Source: Coix lacryma-jobi var. lacryma-jobi (Eukaryota > Streptophyta > Magnoliopsida > Poales > Poaceae). From it: a stretch of DNA of 64,000 bases. The notes beneath the pieces are model-generated. The model was not told the origin of the DNA, searched no databases, and saw only the letters and a program-made list of their open reading frames with translations. The stretch covers positions 106,658,660 through 106,722,659 of the forward strand of contig CM019824.1 of the NCBI GenBank assembly GCA_009763385.1. The letters are read 5' to 3'. The translations under genes were made by a program, and so were the position numbers. Below are positions 23,181-32,411 of the stretch, one piece after another; position 1 is the first letter of the stretch; each line of letters opens with the position of its first letter.

Positions 23181-23792
23181 TCACTGTGTCATTGCAGACT
23201 TCACCCTCGTCGCTGATGCCGGCGGTTTGAGGTTTTGACAAATTGTGTACATTACGTTGCCCTGGGCTACGTTTCCTTCAGCTGCTCTTGCAATGTTTTG
23301 GTCCCCAAATACTGCAACCACACCCTTCGGAGCGGGGAGCTTCATGCATAGGTAAGCGGGGTGGATGACAGCGTTGAATGCATTTGTGACCCCTCGGCCA
23401 AAGATGGCATTGTATGGATAGAACATGTCGACGACATCAAAGGTTATGTGCTCAGTTCTGCAGTTCGTTTGGTCGCCGAAAGTCACAGGCAAGGATATTT
23501 TGCCAACCGCTCTCACTTGTTGACCGCCGAAGCCGTATAGAGGGTTGTCAGCGGGTTGCAGGAGGTTTCTGTCGAGCTTCATGCTGTCGAAGGTTGAGGC
23601 GAATAGGATGTCAGCAGAGCTTCCTGTATCAACCAAGATTTTGGTGACAGTCCACCCAGCAAGGTTGGTTTCGATCACCATAGCATCCGTGTGGGGGTAA
23701 TCTCTCAGCTTCATGTCGCTGGAATCGAAGGTTATGGGGATGTGAGACCAACGACCGAATTTGTGTGGACCCACGACGGTTACATGGTGCAC
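23181..23792 (-). pseudogene. Tat aspartic protease
   Basis: The minus-strand frame carries ILVDTGSSADILF with the DTG catalytic triad at about residues 55-57, and AIFGRGVTNAFNAVIH, the flap/C-terminal signature of Tat proteases. It cleaves the Gag-Pol polyprotein. The frame is shifted relative to RT, and the tail KPPASATRVKSAMTQ is out-of-frame sequence. The true continuation (SDEGEVCNDTVKAAPKEE) is in the RT frame, so one frameshift lies near 23215. Confidence 0.85.
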
Positions 23793-23835
23793 CCGTCTGG
23801 CATGTTCTTTTCTCTGCCGCTTGTTGCCATGGTCT

Positions 23836-25669
23836 TCATTTGAACCTCCAGTGATAGCTAGTATTACACCGAAGGTTGATGTTGGGTTGTTGATGGTCGT
23901 TTGGCTCTGGGTTTCGGGTTTGACAGGTTGAGGCGCTGGTAGAGCGGGTATTGGTGGTGGTGGCGGTAAAGCGTTGTTGGCTTGTTGGGTGGTTGGGGTT
24001 TGGGTTTGGGGGGTTGTTGGATATGTGACTGTGTATGGTGGATTTTGGCGTTGTGGGATGGTGGTTGGCTGATAAGAGGCTTGGTTGTAGAGTGGGTGGT
24101 GAGCGTAGATGGTTTATTGCGAGGGTAGGCCGTAGTTTATGGGGGTGTAGTGGTATGGAGGATTTGGTGGGTGGAAATTTGGTTTCCTGGTGTGGTTGAT
24201 GGTTCGTGAGTCTGCCGAAGCGGCTCTTCTGGACTCCTGGAACTCTTTTCCTTTCGCAAAGCATTCACATTGTTTGGTGGTGTGCCCCTTTCCAAGACCA
24301 CAGAAATGACAATAAATTTTCGCGGGGTCTTTTTGCTGGTTCCGTTGATCTGGCGGGGGTGGCAAACCTTGGGGGTTTTGGTTGTTCAGAGGTTGAGTGC
24401 CCCGTCCTTGGTGTTCATTGTGTATTGGTTTGTTGATGGCACCGATGTTGCTTTGTTCTTGGCGAGGGTTGTTTACCCTTTGTTGTGGCCCCGGCTGCGG
24501 CTTCTGCTGCGACCTCCGAGCATCGGACTTCGCTCTGAAGTCCGTGTCTGCTCTATAGTATCTTTCCATTGTCTCGTGTAATTCCTCGATTGTGTTTGCC
24601 GGCTTCCTGGCAAATTTCGAAGAGCATGGGCCTGGGCGCAAGCCACTGACTGCAGCGAGGATGACAGCCTCGTCGGATACTCCCGGGGTTCTTGCTCTGA
24701 TTTGGATGAACCTCTGCCAATAATCTTGAAGTGGTTTGCGCTCTTCTTGTTTGCAGTTGAACAACTCAATGGGGTTGCATGGGGCTGGAGTGATGCCTTT
24801 GAAGTTTGTGCAGAGCCTGTCTCTTAGATTGGCCCAGGAATCCACTGTTCCAGGGCGGAGGTTGCTGTACCAGGTTTGTGCAATGTCTCGCAAGATGATG
24901 ACAAAAGACTTTGCCATTGTTGATTCATCCCCACCTGCTGCGGCAACTGCTGCTTCATAGCTCATTATGAATTGGCGAGGGTCGGAGAGCCCGTCGTATC
25001 GGGGCAGGTTTTGTGGATTATAGCATGGTGGCCAGGGTTGGGTTTGGAGCATTTGGGAGAGTGGAGACTTTGGGTCATAGGGCATTTGGTGTTGTTGAGG
25101 TCTTCGTTGGTTGCGAAGGTTAGGCTCTCTCTCATCTGGGTAGAGTTGGCGATAGTTGGGTGGCCTCATAGGATGTGGTTCTGGGTGAATTGGTGGTGGT
25201 GGGGGGGTGGATGGCGACGAAGGTTGTCTTGACCCCGCTCCTCATTCCCCTCTTGCAGCGGGGGCATTTCCTCATCATTCCATCCCTCGGCTTCGGCTTC
25301 AGCCGCAGCGAGGGATTGCTCCATTCGGCGAAGCTGTTCCCTGGCCTCATCTGCTCTTTGCCTGATCGAGCGCAACCGGTTGTGCCTCTCAAGCTGATCC
25401 AGGCGCCTCTTCTTCTCTTGCAGCTCAGCCTGAAGTCTTTCGAGGGCCTCGAGGCCCAACTCTTCTTCATCTCTCCCATCTCCTTCTCCAGAAGTGTGGG
25501 GGTGTGGCTGTGCCACCACTCGGGCCTGGGGGCCCGGGACTTCAGATTCTGGGGTGGCACCCTCTGCTCCCGAGGGTCGCACAATCTCCTCAGCAGGCGG
25601 AACCACCGTCGCTGTCTCACTAGCGACGCGTCGGTCCCTTGCTGCGGGCGGTCTCCTGTTCCCTGCCAT
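23836..25669 (-). pseudogene. Tat gag
   Basis: The best start is the ATG at 25669 (MAGNRRPPAARD), 20 bases past the primer-binding site. The N-terminal part is a charged coiled coil (ALERLQAELQEKKRRLDQLE). After a frameshift near 25166 the core continues at 25169-24114: LPRYDGLSDPRQFIMSYEAA, then WYSNLRPGTVDSWANL, and a zinc knuckle CHFCGLGKGHTTKQC (CX2C-X4-H-X4-C). The C-terminal Pro/Asn/Thr-rich part is in a third frame down to 23836. Gag would form the particle and bind RNA; the frame breaks make this copy non-functional. Confidence 0.85.
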
Positions 25670-25688
25670 TTCGAACTTCGATCCCCAC

Positions 25689-25699
25689 GGACGGCGCCA
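25689..25699 (-). other. Tat primer-binding site
   Basis: On the minus strand this reads TGGCGCCGTCC, three bases inside the 5' LTR end. The first nine bases fit the complement of the 3' end of plant tRNA-Asp. Assignment of the primer tRNA is tentative. Confidence 0.6.
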
Positions 25700-25702
25700 A
25701 AC

Positions 25703-26345
25703 TGTTGGTAACACGCTTGCCCCACCTCCGCACTTATGCAGGGGAGTAGCGAAGGTGACCAAGTGTCGGAAGAACAACGAAGGTTGAGGAAACGAAGGCA
25801 AGGTTGACGTGGCTCTATTCCCCCAAAACCATTCGTCCCCTTACACTGTTCACCCCTTGGTATTTATAGGGAACACCAAGGGCCACAGGACTAATTACGA
25901 AAGGGTACAACAAAGATTCCCTGCCTACACGCAGGGAGGAGGGGCAAAGAAGTAAAAACACGGTTGCAGCGGAAACCCTAATCAGCCTTCCCTCTGTGCG
26001 CCGCCGCTCGGTCTTGCCCACCTTTGGGGGCAGACGCGAAAAATTTGACCCTCGACTCTGCTCGCCCTCGAGCCAGCGTCCTCCCGTCGTCTTGCCGAAA
26101 CCTTCGCTGCAAGCAAAGTGGCCTCGCAAGGCGAGCGAGGGTTGCCCGCCTGGTTGTCGTCGAGTCAACGTGCAGAGAATTGCAACAAAGCCTCGGTGGT
26201 CGGATCCGTGGCGAGGGTTAGAAAATGGGTCTGAGGGGTTCGGTCCCTTGAGGAAAAGGGGCGAGCGGGGACATGTGGATCACGCGAAGGTCATTTTTGC
26301 CTGCGCTCTGCGTGGTGCCGCTGCCGAGGGTCCTCATCCCCAACA
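25703..26345 (-). repeat. Tat 5' LTR
   Basis: A 643-base LTR, upstream in element orientation, next to the primer-binding site. It differs from the 3' LTR at about 14 positions, mostly transitions. The remaining 153 bases to 26498 are the end of the SV-C 5' LTR. Confidence 0.92.
25861..25868 (-). promoter_or_regulatory. Tat LTR TATA box
   Basis: TATAAATA on the minus strand, inside an inverted repeat (CCTTGGTGTTC...ACCAAGG). The same motif is at 11018-11025 in the 3' LTR. It is the likely core promoter for the element's gag-pol RNA. Confidence 0.5.
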
Positions 26346-26350
26346 TCCAC

Positions 26351-26498
26351 CCTCTTCCAAGGGTCGTGAGCATCACGGTTTCGGTCGCCATTTCTCGGGG
26401 TTGATTTTGGGACATTTGGCCAAAGTTTCTGAGAAGAATTTTGAGCTCCCATTCACCCCCCCCTCTGGTCGCCTTGCTAGTGCTTTCTTGGTCCTTCA
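26351..26498 (+). repeat. SV-C 5' LTR, right end
   Basis: This is the continuation of 8880-10859 after the Tat element. It ends in the conserved CTCCCATTCACCCC...GGTCCTTCA, directly followed by the primer-binding site. Confidence 0.92.
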
Positions 26499-26500
26499 AT

Positions 26501-26512
26501 TGGTATCAGAGC
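26501..26512 (+). other. SV-C primer-binding site (tRNA-iMet)
   Basis: TGGTATCAGAGC, two bases after the LTR end, complementary to the 3' end of plant initiator tRNA-Met. SV-B (44344-44355) and SV-A (57767-57778, minus) carry TGGTATCGGAGC instead. Confidence 0.9.
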
Positions 26513-26561
26513 GGGTTAAGGATCTTCCACCTTAGCTGGTTCCAGATCCACAGAAGGCGAC

Positions 26562-29234
26562 ATGGATGGCGGCGTGGGCAAACCGCCGTTCTTTGATGGG
26601 ACGAACTATGCGTATTGGAAGATACGCATGTCGGCCTATCTTCAGAGCATGGGCTCTTCTGTTTGGGAGATTTGCAACAGGGACGATTACATTGTCTTGG
26701 CTGCTCGTGTCACTCAGCTCCAGATCGATGAGCACGAGGCCAATAGCCGGGCACGTAACGCCTTGTTCTCCTGTTTGAGCATGGGTGAGTTTGATCGCGT
26801 TTCTCACCTCTCTACGGCTTGGGAGATTTGGGCCACCCTCATGCGCTTTCATGAGGGCACCTCTCAAGTCAAAACCCGACTCTACGAGTCGTTCAAGAGA
26901 GAGTATGAGAACTTTCGACATCTGCCTGGCGAGAGCATAGAAAGTTTATTCGCTCGCTTTCAGGTGATTGTCAGCAGGATGAGGGCTAACAAGGAGCAGT
27001 TGCCTTTCGACGATCATGAGAGAGCTCTGAAGCTTTTGCACACTCTTGATCGGTCGGTGTGGGATTCCAAGGTTCAGGCGATCATCGAATCGCCTAACGA
27101 TGAGACCCTCACGTGCGATGAGCTCTTTAGAAAGCTCAAGTCCAGTGAGATTGATGCCATGGCAAGGGCTTCTTATGAGAATCCTTCTGTCCCGACTATG
27201 GCTTTCGTTTCTGGTTCTTCCGCTAAACCCTCTGCTGGCTTTGCACTTTCATCTCTATTTTCTTTCACAGAGGACCAGCTGGAGTCTTTGGGAGGCGAGG
27301 AGTTGGCTTTGCTTGCCAACCGGTTCACGCGGTTCCACAACAACCGCATGAACCGTCGCCGCGGAGGAGGACGCTCAGGATGCTATGAGTGCGGCGATCC
27401 CGACCACTTCATCGCCAATTGCCCCAAGAAGAACAAACATTCGGGGAAGGGCGATCATGGGCACAAGTACGACTCCAAGCGCAAGGAGAAGCACGTCCCC
27501 CCAAGGCGCAAGAAGAGGGGCGGCTTCGACAAAGAGTACATCAAGAAGAAGTACTTGGAGAAGGCCCAGGCTGAGCAGCGTGCGTTCTTCGCCACGCTCA
27601 GCGACGTCGACGGCTCGGATGATGACTCCGCTTCCTCAAGCGACGATGAGTCCGAGAAGATGAAGAAGATCGAGGACAAGCTCAACGGTCTCTGCTTCTT
27701 CGCCGACGACGACGGCTTCTGCACCATGGCGCTTGGTGATGAGGTCGACGGCAAGCTGGAGCACACCCCTCGGAACGACGACGACGACGATGACACCTCC
27801 CAGGTATCTCTCACTTACGACGACCTTTCCGCTGAGGTTGAGAAACTTACTGCTGCCCTCCTTAGCCAAGATAAACTGCTTAGGCGTGCTGCTAGAGAGC
27901 GCAAGGAGTTTAGGCAGAAGTGGGAGGACACGGTGAAGGAGCTTGAGTTCGCTCGGTCCACCGTGGTTGTGTCGGAGGAGAGTGAGTGTGAGTCGTGCAC
28001 CAAGCACATGACTGATCTTCTCACTTTGAGGAGCAAGTATGCTGCTTTGGTTGGAGAGGTGGATGAGCTCCGTGCTAGGCCGCAGCTGTTGGGTGCATGC
28101 AAGACTTGTCCTGTCTTGCAATCCGAGTTGGCAGAGAAGAATGCCAAGATTGAGTCTTTAGAGAAGGCCAACTCGAGTAGCACTTGTGTCACGAGGTGTG
28201 CTTTGTGTGAGGGCTTGGAGATGGAGATTGCCAATGTGAAGCATGGCAAGATGCAAACCGAGGAGGAAAACACATACCTTCGGACCATCTTGTCATGGGT
28301 CTCTTGTAGTGAGCCGCAGCTCGGGATGATGATCTCCCAATTCAAGCGAGCTGCTAGAGGTCCTGGTGTAGGTTTTGCTCCGGGTGTTGATCTTTCTGCT
28401 TTTGGGAAGATTGGAGAGTCGAGTGGTCTGAACTCGAGTGAGAAGCCCAACTCCACCACTGCTCCCAAACTTACCAAGCTTCCACCCAAAGAGCCTGCTA
28501 AGCCTACCACCAAGGATGGGGTGTTTGAGGAACCCCCGAGAGCTCCACCCAAGAACCAAGTGTGGACACCCAAGCCAAACCACCTCAAGAACAAGCTTGA
28601 CACAATGCCACCCATTCAGGAGGAGTGCTTGCCACAGAAGGGCAAAGTGATCCACACCGACAGCCATGAGTACCAACAACCCCCTTTGCGTGCGGTGAGG
28701 TATCATTGTGATTTCTGTGGGAGAGATGGACACTTGAGCGAGTTCTGTTTTCGGCGCAAGAGAGAGGCGCGCCGTGCTCGGGAGATGGACAACCCGGACA
28801 TGTACCACCCTTTCCATGGTGTGCATGTGCTGAATGTCCAGAGGAGAGATGCTAGGCCCGGAGGTCAAGCTCCCAGGCCTAGGGAGAGGAGAGCTCCGAG
28901 GAGAGATGCTAGGCCTAGAGGCGCAGTGCCTCAAGTTGCTAGGCCTAGGCCTCGTAGAGAGCGTGCCCGATGGGGTCCTGCTTTTGCAGGCTACGGACCC
29001 CATGGCGGAGGCTTTGTTGAGCGCTTTCCCCCACCGCGTTTGGAGTATCGCGGTGAGCGCTTCTTCCCCAGCGGACCACGTTTTCCTGTGCGTGGTGATC
29101 GCTATCCTCGTAGACAGTCTAGGAATGGTTTTTACACTGACCGTTCTTTTGAGCAGCCGGCCCAACACTGGTATTCTTCCTACTTCACTAACCCCAGTGT
29201 TGGACCGTATGCTCACCCTATGTCTTTTTATTGA
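26562..29234 (+). CDS. gag: SV-C Gag (890 aa, two zinc knuckles)
   Basis: Open from ATG 26562 to TGA 29232-29234. The N-terminal FDGTNYAYWKIRM (DUF4219-like) and the following UBN2-type domain (AWEIWATLMRFHEG, SLFARFQVIVSRMRA, DRSVWDSKVQAIIESP) are typical of copia Gag. Zinc knuckle 1, CYECGDPDHFIANC, is near residue 272. A basic, then acidic Asp/Ser region leads to a coiled coil (about residues 420-560) with CxxC pairs near 476, 513 and 546. Zinc knuckle 2, CDFCGRDGHLSEFC, is near 715. The tail is Arg/Pro/Gly-rich (RRDARPRG repeats). The length is unusual for copia but normal for Sireviruses. It is the only open Sirevirus gag here. The pol frame is +2 relative to gag. Confidence 0.92.
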   Translation: MDGGVGKPPFFDGTNYAYWKIRMSAYLQSMGSSVWEICNRDDYIVLAARVTQLQIDEHEANSRARNALFSCLSMGEFDRVSHLSTAWEIWATLMRFHEGTSQVKTRLYESFKREYENFRHLPGESIESLFARFQVIVSRMRANKEQLPFDDHERALKLLHTLDRSVWDSKVQAIIESPNDETLTCDELFRKLKSSEIDAMARASYENPSVPTMAFVSGSSAKPSAGFALSSLFSFTEDQLESLGGEELALLANRFTRFHNNRMNRRRGGGRSGCYECGDPDHFIANCPKKNKHSGKGDHGHKYDSKRKEKHVPPRRKKRGGFDKEYIKKKYLEKAQAEQRAFFATLSDVDGSDDDSASSSDDESEKMKKIEDKLNGLCFFADDDGFCTMALGDEVDGKLEHTPRNDDDDDDTSQVSLTYDDLSAEVEKLTAALLSQDKLLRRAARERKEFRQKWEDTVKELEFARSTVVVSEESECESCTKHMTDLLTLRSKYAALVGEVDELRARPQLLGACKTCPVLQSELAEKNAKIESLEKANSSSTCVTRCALCEGLEMEIANVKHGKMQTEEENTYLRTILSWVSCSEPQLGMMISQFKRAARGPGVGFAPGVDLSAFGKIGESSGLNSSEKPNSTTAPKLTKLPPKEPAKPTTKDGVFEEPPRAPPKNQVWTPKPNHLKNKLDTMPPIQEECLPQKGKVIHTDSHEYQQPPLRAVRYHCDFCGRDGHLSEFCFRRKREARRAREMDNPDMYHPFHGVHVLNVQRRDARPGGQAPRPRERRAPRRDARPRGAVPQVARPRPRRERARWGPAFAGYGPHGGGFVERFPPPRLEYRGERFFPSGPRFPVRGDRYPRRQSRNGFYTDRSFEQPAQHWYSSYFTNPSVGPYAHPMSFY

Positions 29235-29239
29235 TGTAG

Positions 29240-32200
29240 GTAAAACGGTTGGAGGACATTTGGTTGGTGGATTCCGGTTGCTCGAGGCACATGACCGGAA
29301 ACGCCAAGTGGTTCTCCAGCCTTAGCCCTGTTGCCGGAAAGGAGTACATAACCTTCGGCGACAATAGCAAAGGTAAGGTATTGTCTCGCGGGTCGGTGCG
29401 ATGTTGCTCTTGTTTCTAACTTGCATTTTAACCTTCTTTCTGTTTCGCAACTTTTTGATGATGACTATGAGATTCGTTTTAAACCGAATCTCAGTCGTAT
29501 TTTGGATCCTCAGGGCAATCTTGTGTGTTTGATTTCTCCCTTTGGAAAAGTCTTTTGTGCGAATTTCTCGGAGTCTTTTGGCACTTCTCGTTGTCTTGTG
29601 GCTGGACCTTCCTCCTCCGATCTTTGGAAGTGGCATAGGAGACTTGGACATTTGAGCTTCGACTTGCTTGCAAGGCTTAGTTCACTTGGACTAATCCGAG
29701 GATTGCCCAAGTTGCATATGGAGAAGGATCTTGTTTGCCACTCGTGTAGACACGGGAAGATGGTTGCTGCTCCCCACCATCCAGTGACTCAGGTCATGAC
29801 CAAGTGCCCTGGAGAGCTTTTGCACATGGACCTTGTTGGTCCGGCTCGGGTGAGCTCGGTTGGGGGGAAGTGGTATGTGCTTGTTGTTGTTGATGACTTT
29901 TCGAGATATTCGTGGGTCTTCTTTTTAGCTAAGAAGACCGAGACTTTCTCCTTTGTTCGCAATCTGATTTTGCGTCTTCAGAACGAGTTCCCTTTGAACT
30001 CGATGCGAGCAATTAGGAGTGATAATGGTTCCGAATTCAAAAATTCGGATTTTGAGAAGTTTTGTAACTCTTTGGGTTTGGAGCACCAGTTTTCTTCCCC
30101 TTACACACTGCCTCAAAATGGTGTTGTAGACAGGAAGAATCGAACCCTTGTTGAGATGGCCAGGATGATGCTCGATGAGCATAGGACTCCTAGGCGTTAT
30201 TGGGCCGAAGCTATGAACACTGCGTGCTATATTTCCAATCGCATTTTTCTGAGAGCGTTCTTGAAAAAGACTTCTTATGAGTTGCGTTTTGGTAGACAGC
30301 CCAAAGTGAGTTATTTTAGAGTCTTCGGTTGCCATTGTTTTATATTGAAGAAAGGCAACCTGGACAAATTTGAGTCTCGTTCTTCTGACGGTGTATTTTT
30401 GGGTTATGGCACTCACACTCGCGCATATCATGTACTTAACCTTGATACTAACCGAGTCATGGAGACATCAGATGTCACCTTCGACGAGACTCTCATTTGT
30501 CCCTCTTCTCGTTTTGAGCGTGCAGGTGATCATGAGGTTGGTGAGCCTCTTTTTGATGACGAGGACGAGGGTGCTGAAGGTATGGATGATCCAGCACCCC
30601 CTCCACCTGCCGTGCCGCAAAGAGCGGCTTCTATGACGACTCACGGCCTCGACACCTCTTCCTCCTGGGGGCCGTGGGATCCGCCACCCCGAGCGGTACC
30701 ATTTGTACCCGGGGAGGCACCAGCTGCTGTTGAGGGGGAGGCTACTTCAGCTCGGGAGGCGCCATGACACATTCAGCGCCAGCACCCGCCTCAGCAGATG
30801 ATTGGCAGCATCGACGAACGGGTTACTCGGTCCAGGTCACAGCACATCTCTCACTTCGCTCATTCTGCTTTTGTTGCTAATTTTGAGCCCCGAGATGTTG
30901 GACACGCTTTGACGGATCCGGATTGGGTCAATGCCAGGCATGAGGAGTTAGAAAACTTTGAGAGAAATTGGGTTTGGGTTCTAGTTCCTCCTCCTCCTAA
31001 CTGTAATCCTATTGGGACAAAATGGGTTTTCAAAAATAAACAAGGAGAGGACGGCCACATTGTGAGGAACAAAGCGCGTCTTGTGGCCAAGGGTTATAGT
31101 CAGAAGGAGGGGATAGACTTTGAGGAGATTTTTGCTCCTGTAGCTCGTTTGGAGGCCATTAGGATACTCTTGGCTTTTGCTGCATCTAAAGGTTTTAAAC
31201 TCTTTCAAATGGATGTCAAGAGTGCCTTCTTAAACGGCTACATAGAAGAAGAAGTGTATGTTGAGCAACCCCCCGGTTTTGAAAATCCCAAGTTTCCAAA
31301 CCATGTTTTTAAACTTCACAAAGCTTTATATGGTTTGAAACAAGCCCCTAGAGCCTGGTATGATAGATTGAAAACTTTTTTGCTTGCTAAGGGTTTTAAA
31401 ATGGGATGTGTAGATAAAACGCTCTTTCTCCTCAGGCAAGGCAAAGACACTTTCTTGGTCCAGATTTACGTGGATGATATCATTTTCGGTGGTTCTTCTC
31501 ATGCTTTGGTTGCCAAGTTTGCAGATATTATGAGCAGGGAGTTCGAGATGAGCATGATGGGCGAGCTGACATTCTTTCTCGGGTTGCAAATTAAGCAATC
31601 CCGAGAGGGGACGTTTGTGCACCAGGGCAAGTACACCAAGGACTTGCTGAAGCAGTTTGATATGGGTGAGGCCAAGCCTCTTCCAACACCCATGTCGATG
31701 ACGACTGCCCTGGATGCGGATGTGGATGGAGAAGCAGTGGACCAGAAGGAGTACCGAAGCATGATCGGGTCGCTCCTCTACCTGACGGCGACACGCACGG
31801 ACATCCAGTTCGCGGAGTGTCTGTGTGCGCGCTTTCAGGCGTCGCCGCGCACCTCTCACCGTCAGGCGGTGAAGCGGATTTTCAGGTACCTTCGTTTCTC
31901 ACCTGAGTTCGGGATTTGGTATTCTGCTTCCTCCACCCTCTCCCTTTGCGGTTATTCGGATGCCGATTTTGCTGGTTGCCGTATTGAGCGCAAGTCCACT
32001 TCTGGGACTTGCCAATTTATTGGTTCTTCTCTTGTTTCGTGGTCTTCTCGCAAGCAGTCTAGTGTCGCTCAGTCCACTACAGAGGCTGAATATGTTGCTG
32101 CGGCTAGCTGCTGTTCCCAGTTGCTTTGGATGATGGCCACTTTGCGTGATTTTGGTCTGAGCTTTACTCGTGTTCCCTTGCTTTGTGACAGCATGAGTGC

Positions 32201-32411
32201 CATTAGCGTTGCTAAGAACCCCGTGCTTCACTCGAAGACCAAACACATCGATGTGCGCTTTCATTTCTTGCGAGACCACCAGGAGAAGGGTGATATCGAC
32301 CTTCGCCATGTCGATACTCATCATCAACTGGCTGATATTTTCACCAAGCCTTTAGACGAATCAACCTTTAATCGGTTGAGGGGTGAGCTTGGTGTGTGTT
32401 TCCCCTTTTAG
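29240..32411 (+). pseudogene. pol: SV-C pol (protease, integrase, RT, RNase H), broken
   Basis: Protease (WLVDSGCSRHMTG) is at 29258-29395. A 26-base deletion near 29398 relative to SV-B (47260-47300) then shifts the frame. Integrase (29421-30767) has GAG-pre-integrase HRRLGHLSFD...CHSCRHGK and a core with Asp137 and Asp201. The third acidic residue, Glu in SV-B, is Asp here (GAC 30129-30131, NGVVDRKN). A TGA at 30765-30767 separates it from RT in the same frame. RT-RNase H (30798-32411) keeps DVKSAFLNG, IYVDD (residues 224-227) and RNase H (CGYSDADFAGC, TTEAEYVAAA, KHIDVRFHFLRDH). The break in the protease, the stop and the active-site change make it inactive as it stands. Confidence 0.9.

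Larger units (their letters stand above)
10860..26345 (-). mobile_element. Tat-lineage (RIRE2/Retand-like) Ty3/gypsy element with antisense gene
   Basis: The TSD TCCAC is at 10855-10859 and 26346-26350, and the two LTRs are 643 bases each (10860-11502 and 25703-26345). On the minus strand the order is 5' LTR, primer-binding site, gag, protease, RT, RNase H, second RNase H, integrase, long spacer, polypurine tract, 3' LTR. The second RNase H and the large 3' spacer with an oppositely oriented gene are features of the Tat/Ogre lineage. The spacer also holds two tandem arrays and a DNA transposon. Stops and frameshifts in gag and pol show it is no longer autonomous. Confidence 0.92.

Noticed and set aside
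27815..28615. Long minus-strand frames opposite Sirevirus gag (also 28293-29216, 45709-46644, 46313-47083)
   Set aside because: They are mirror images of a codon-biased gag, and no independent signature is seen.
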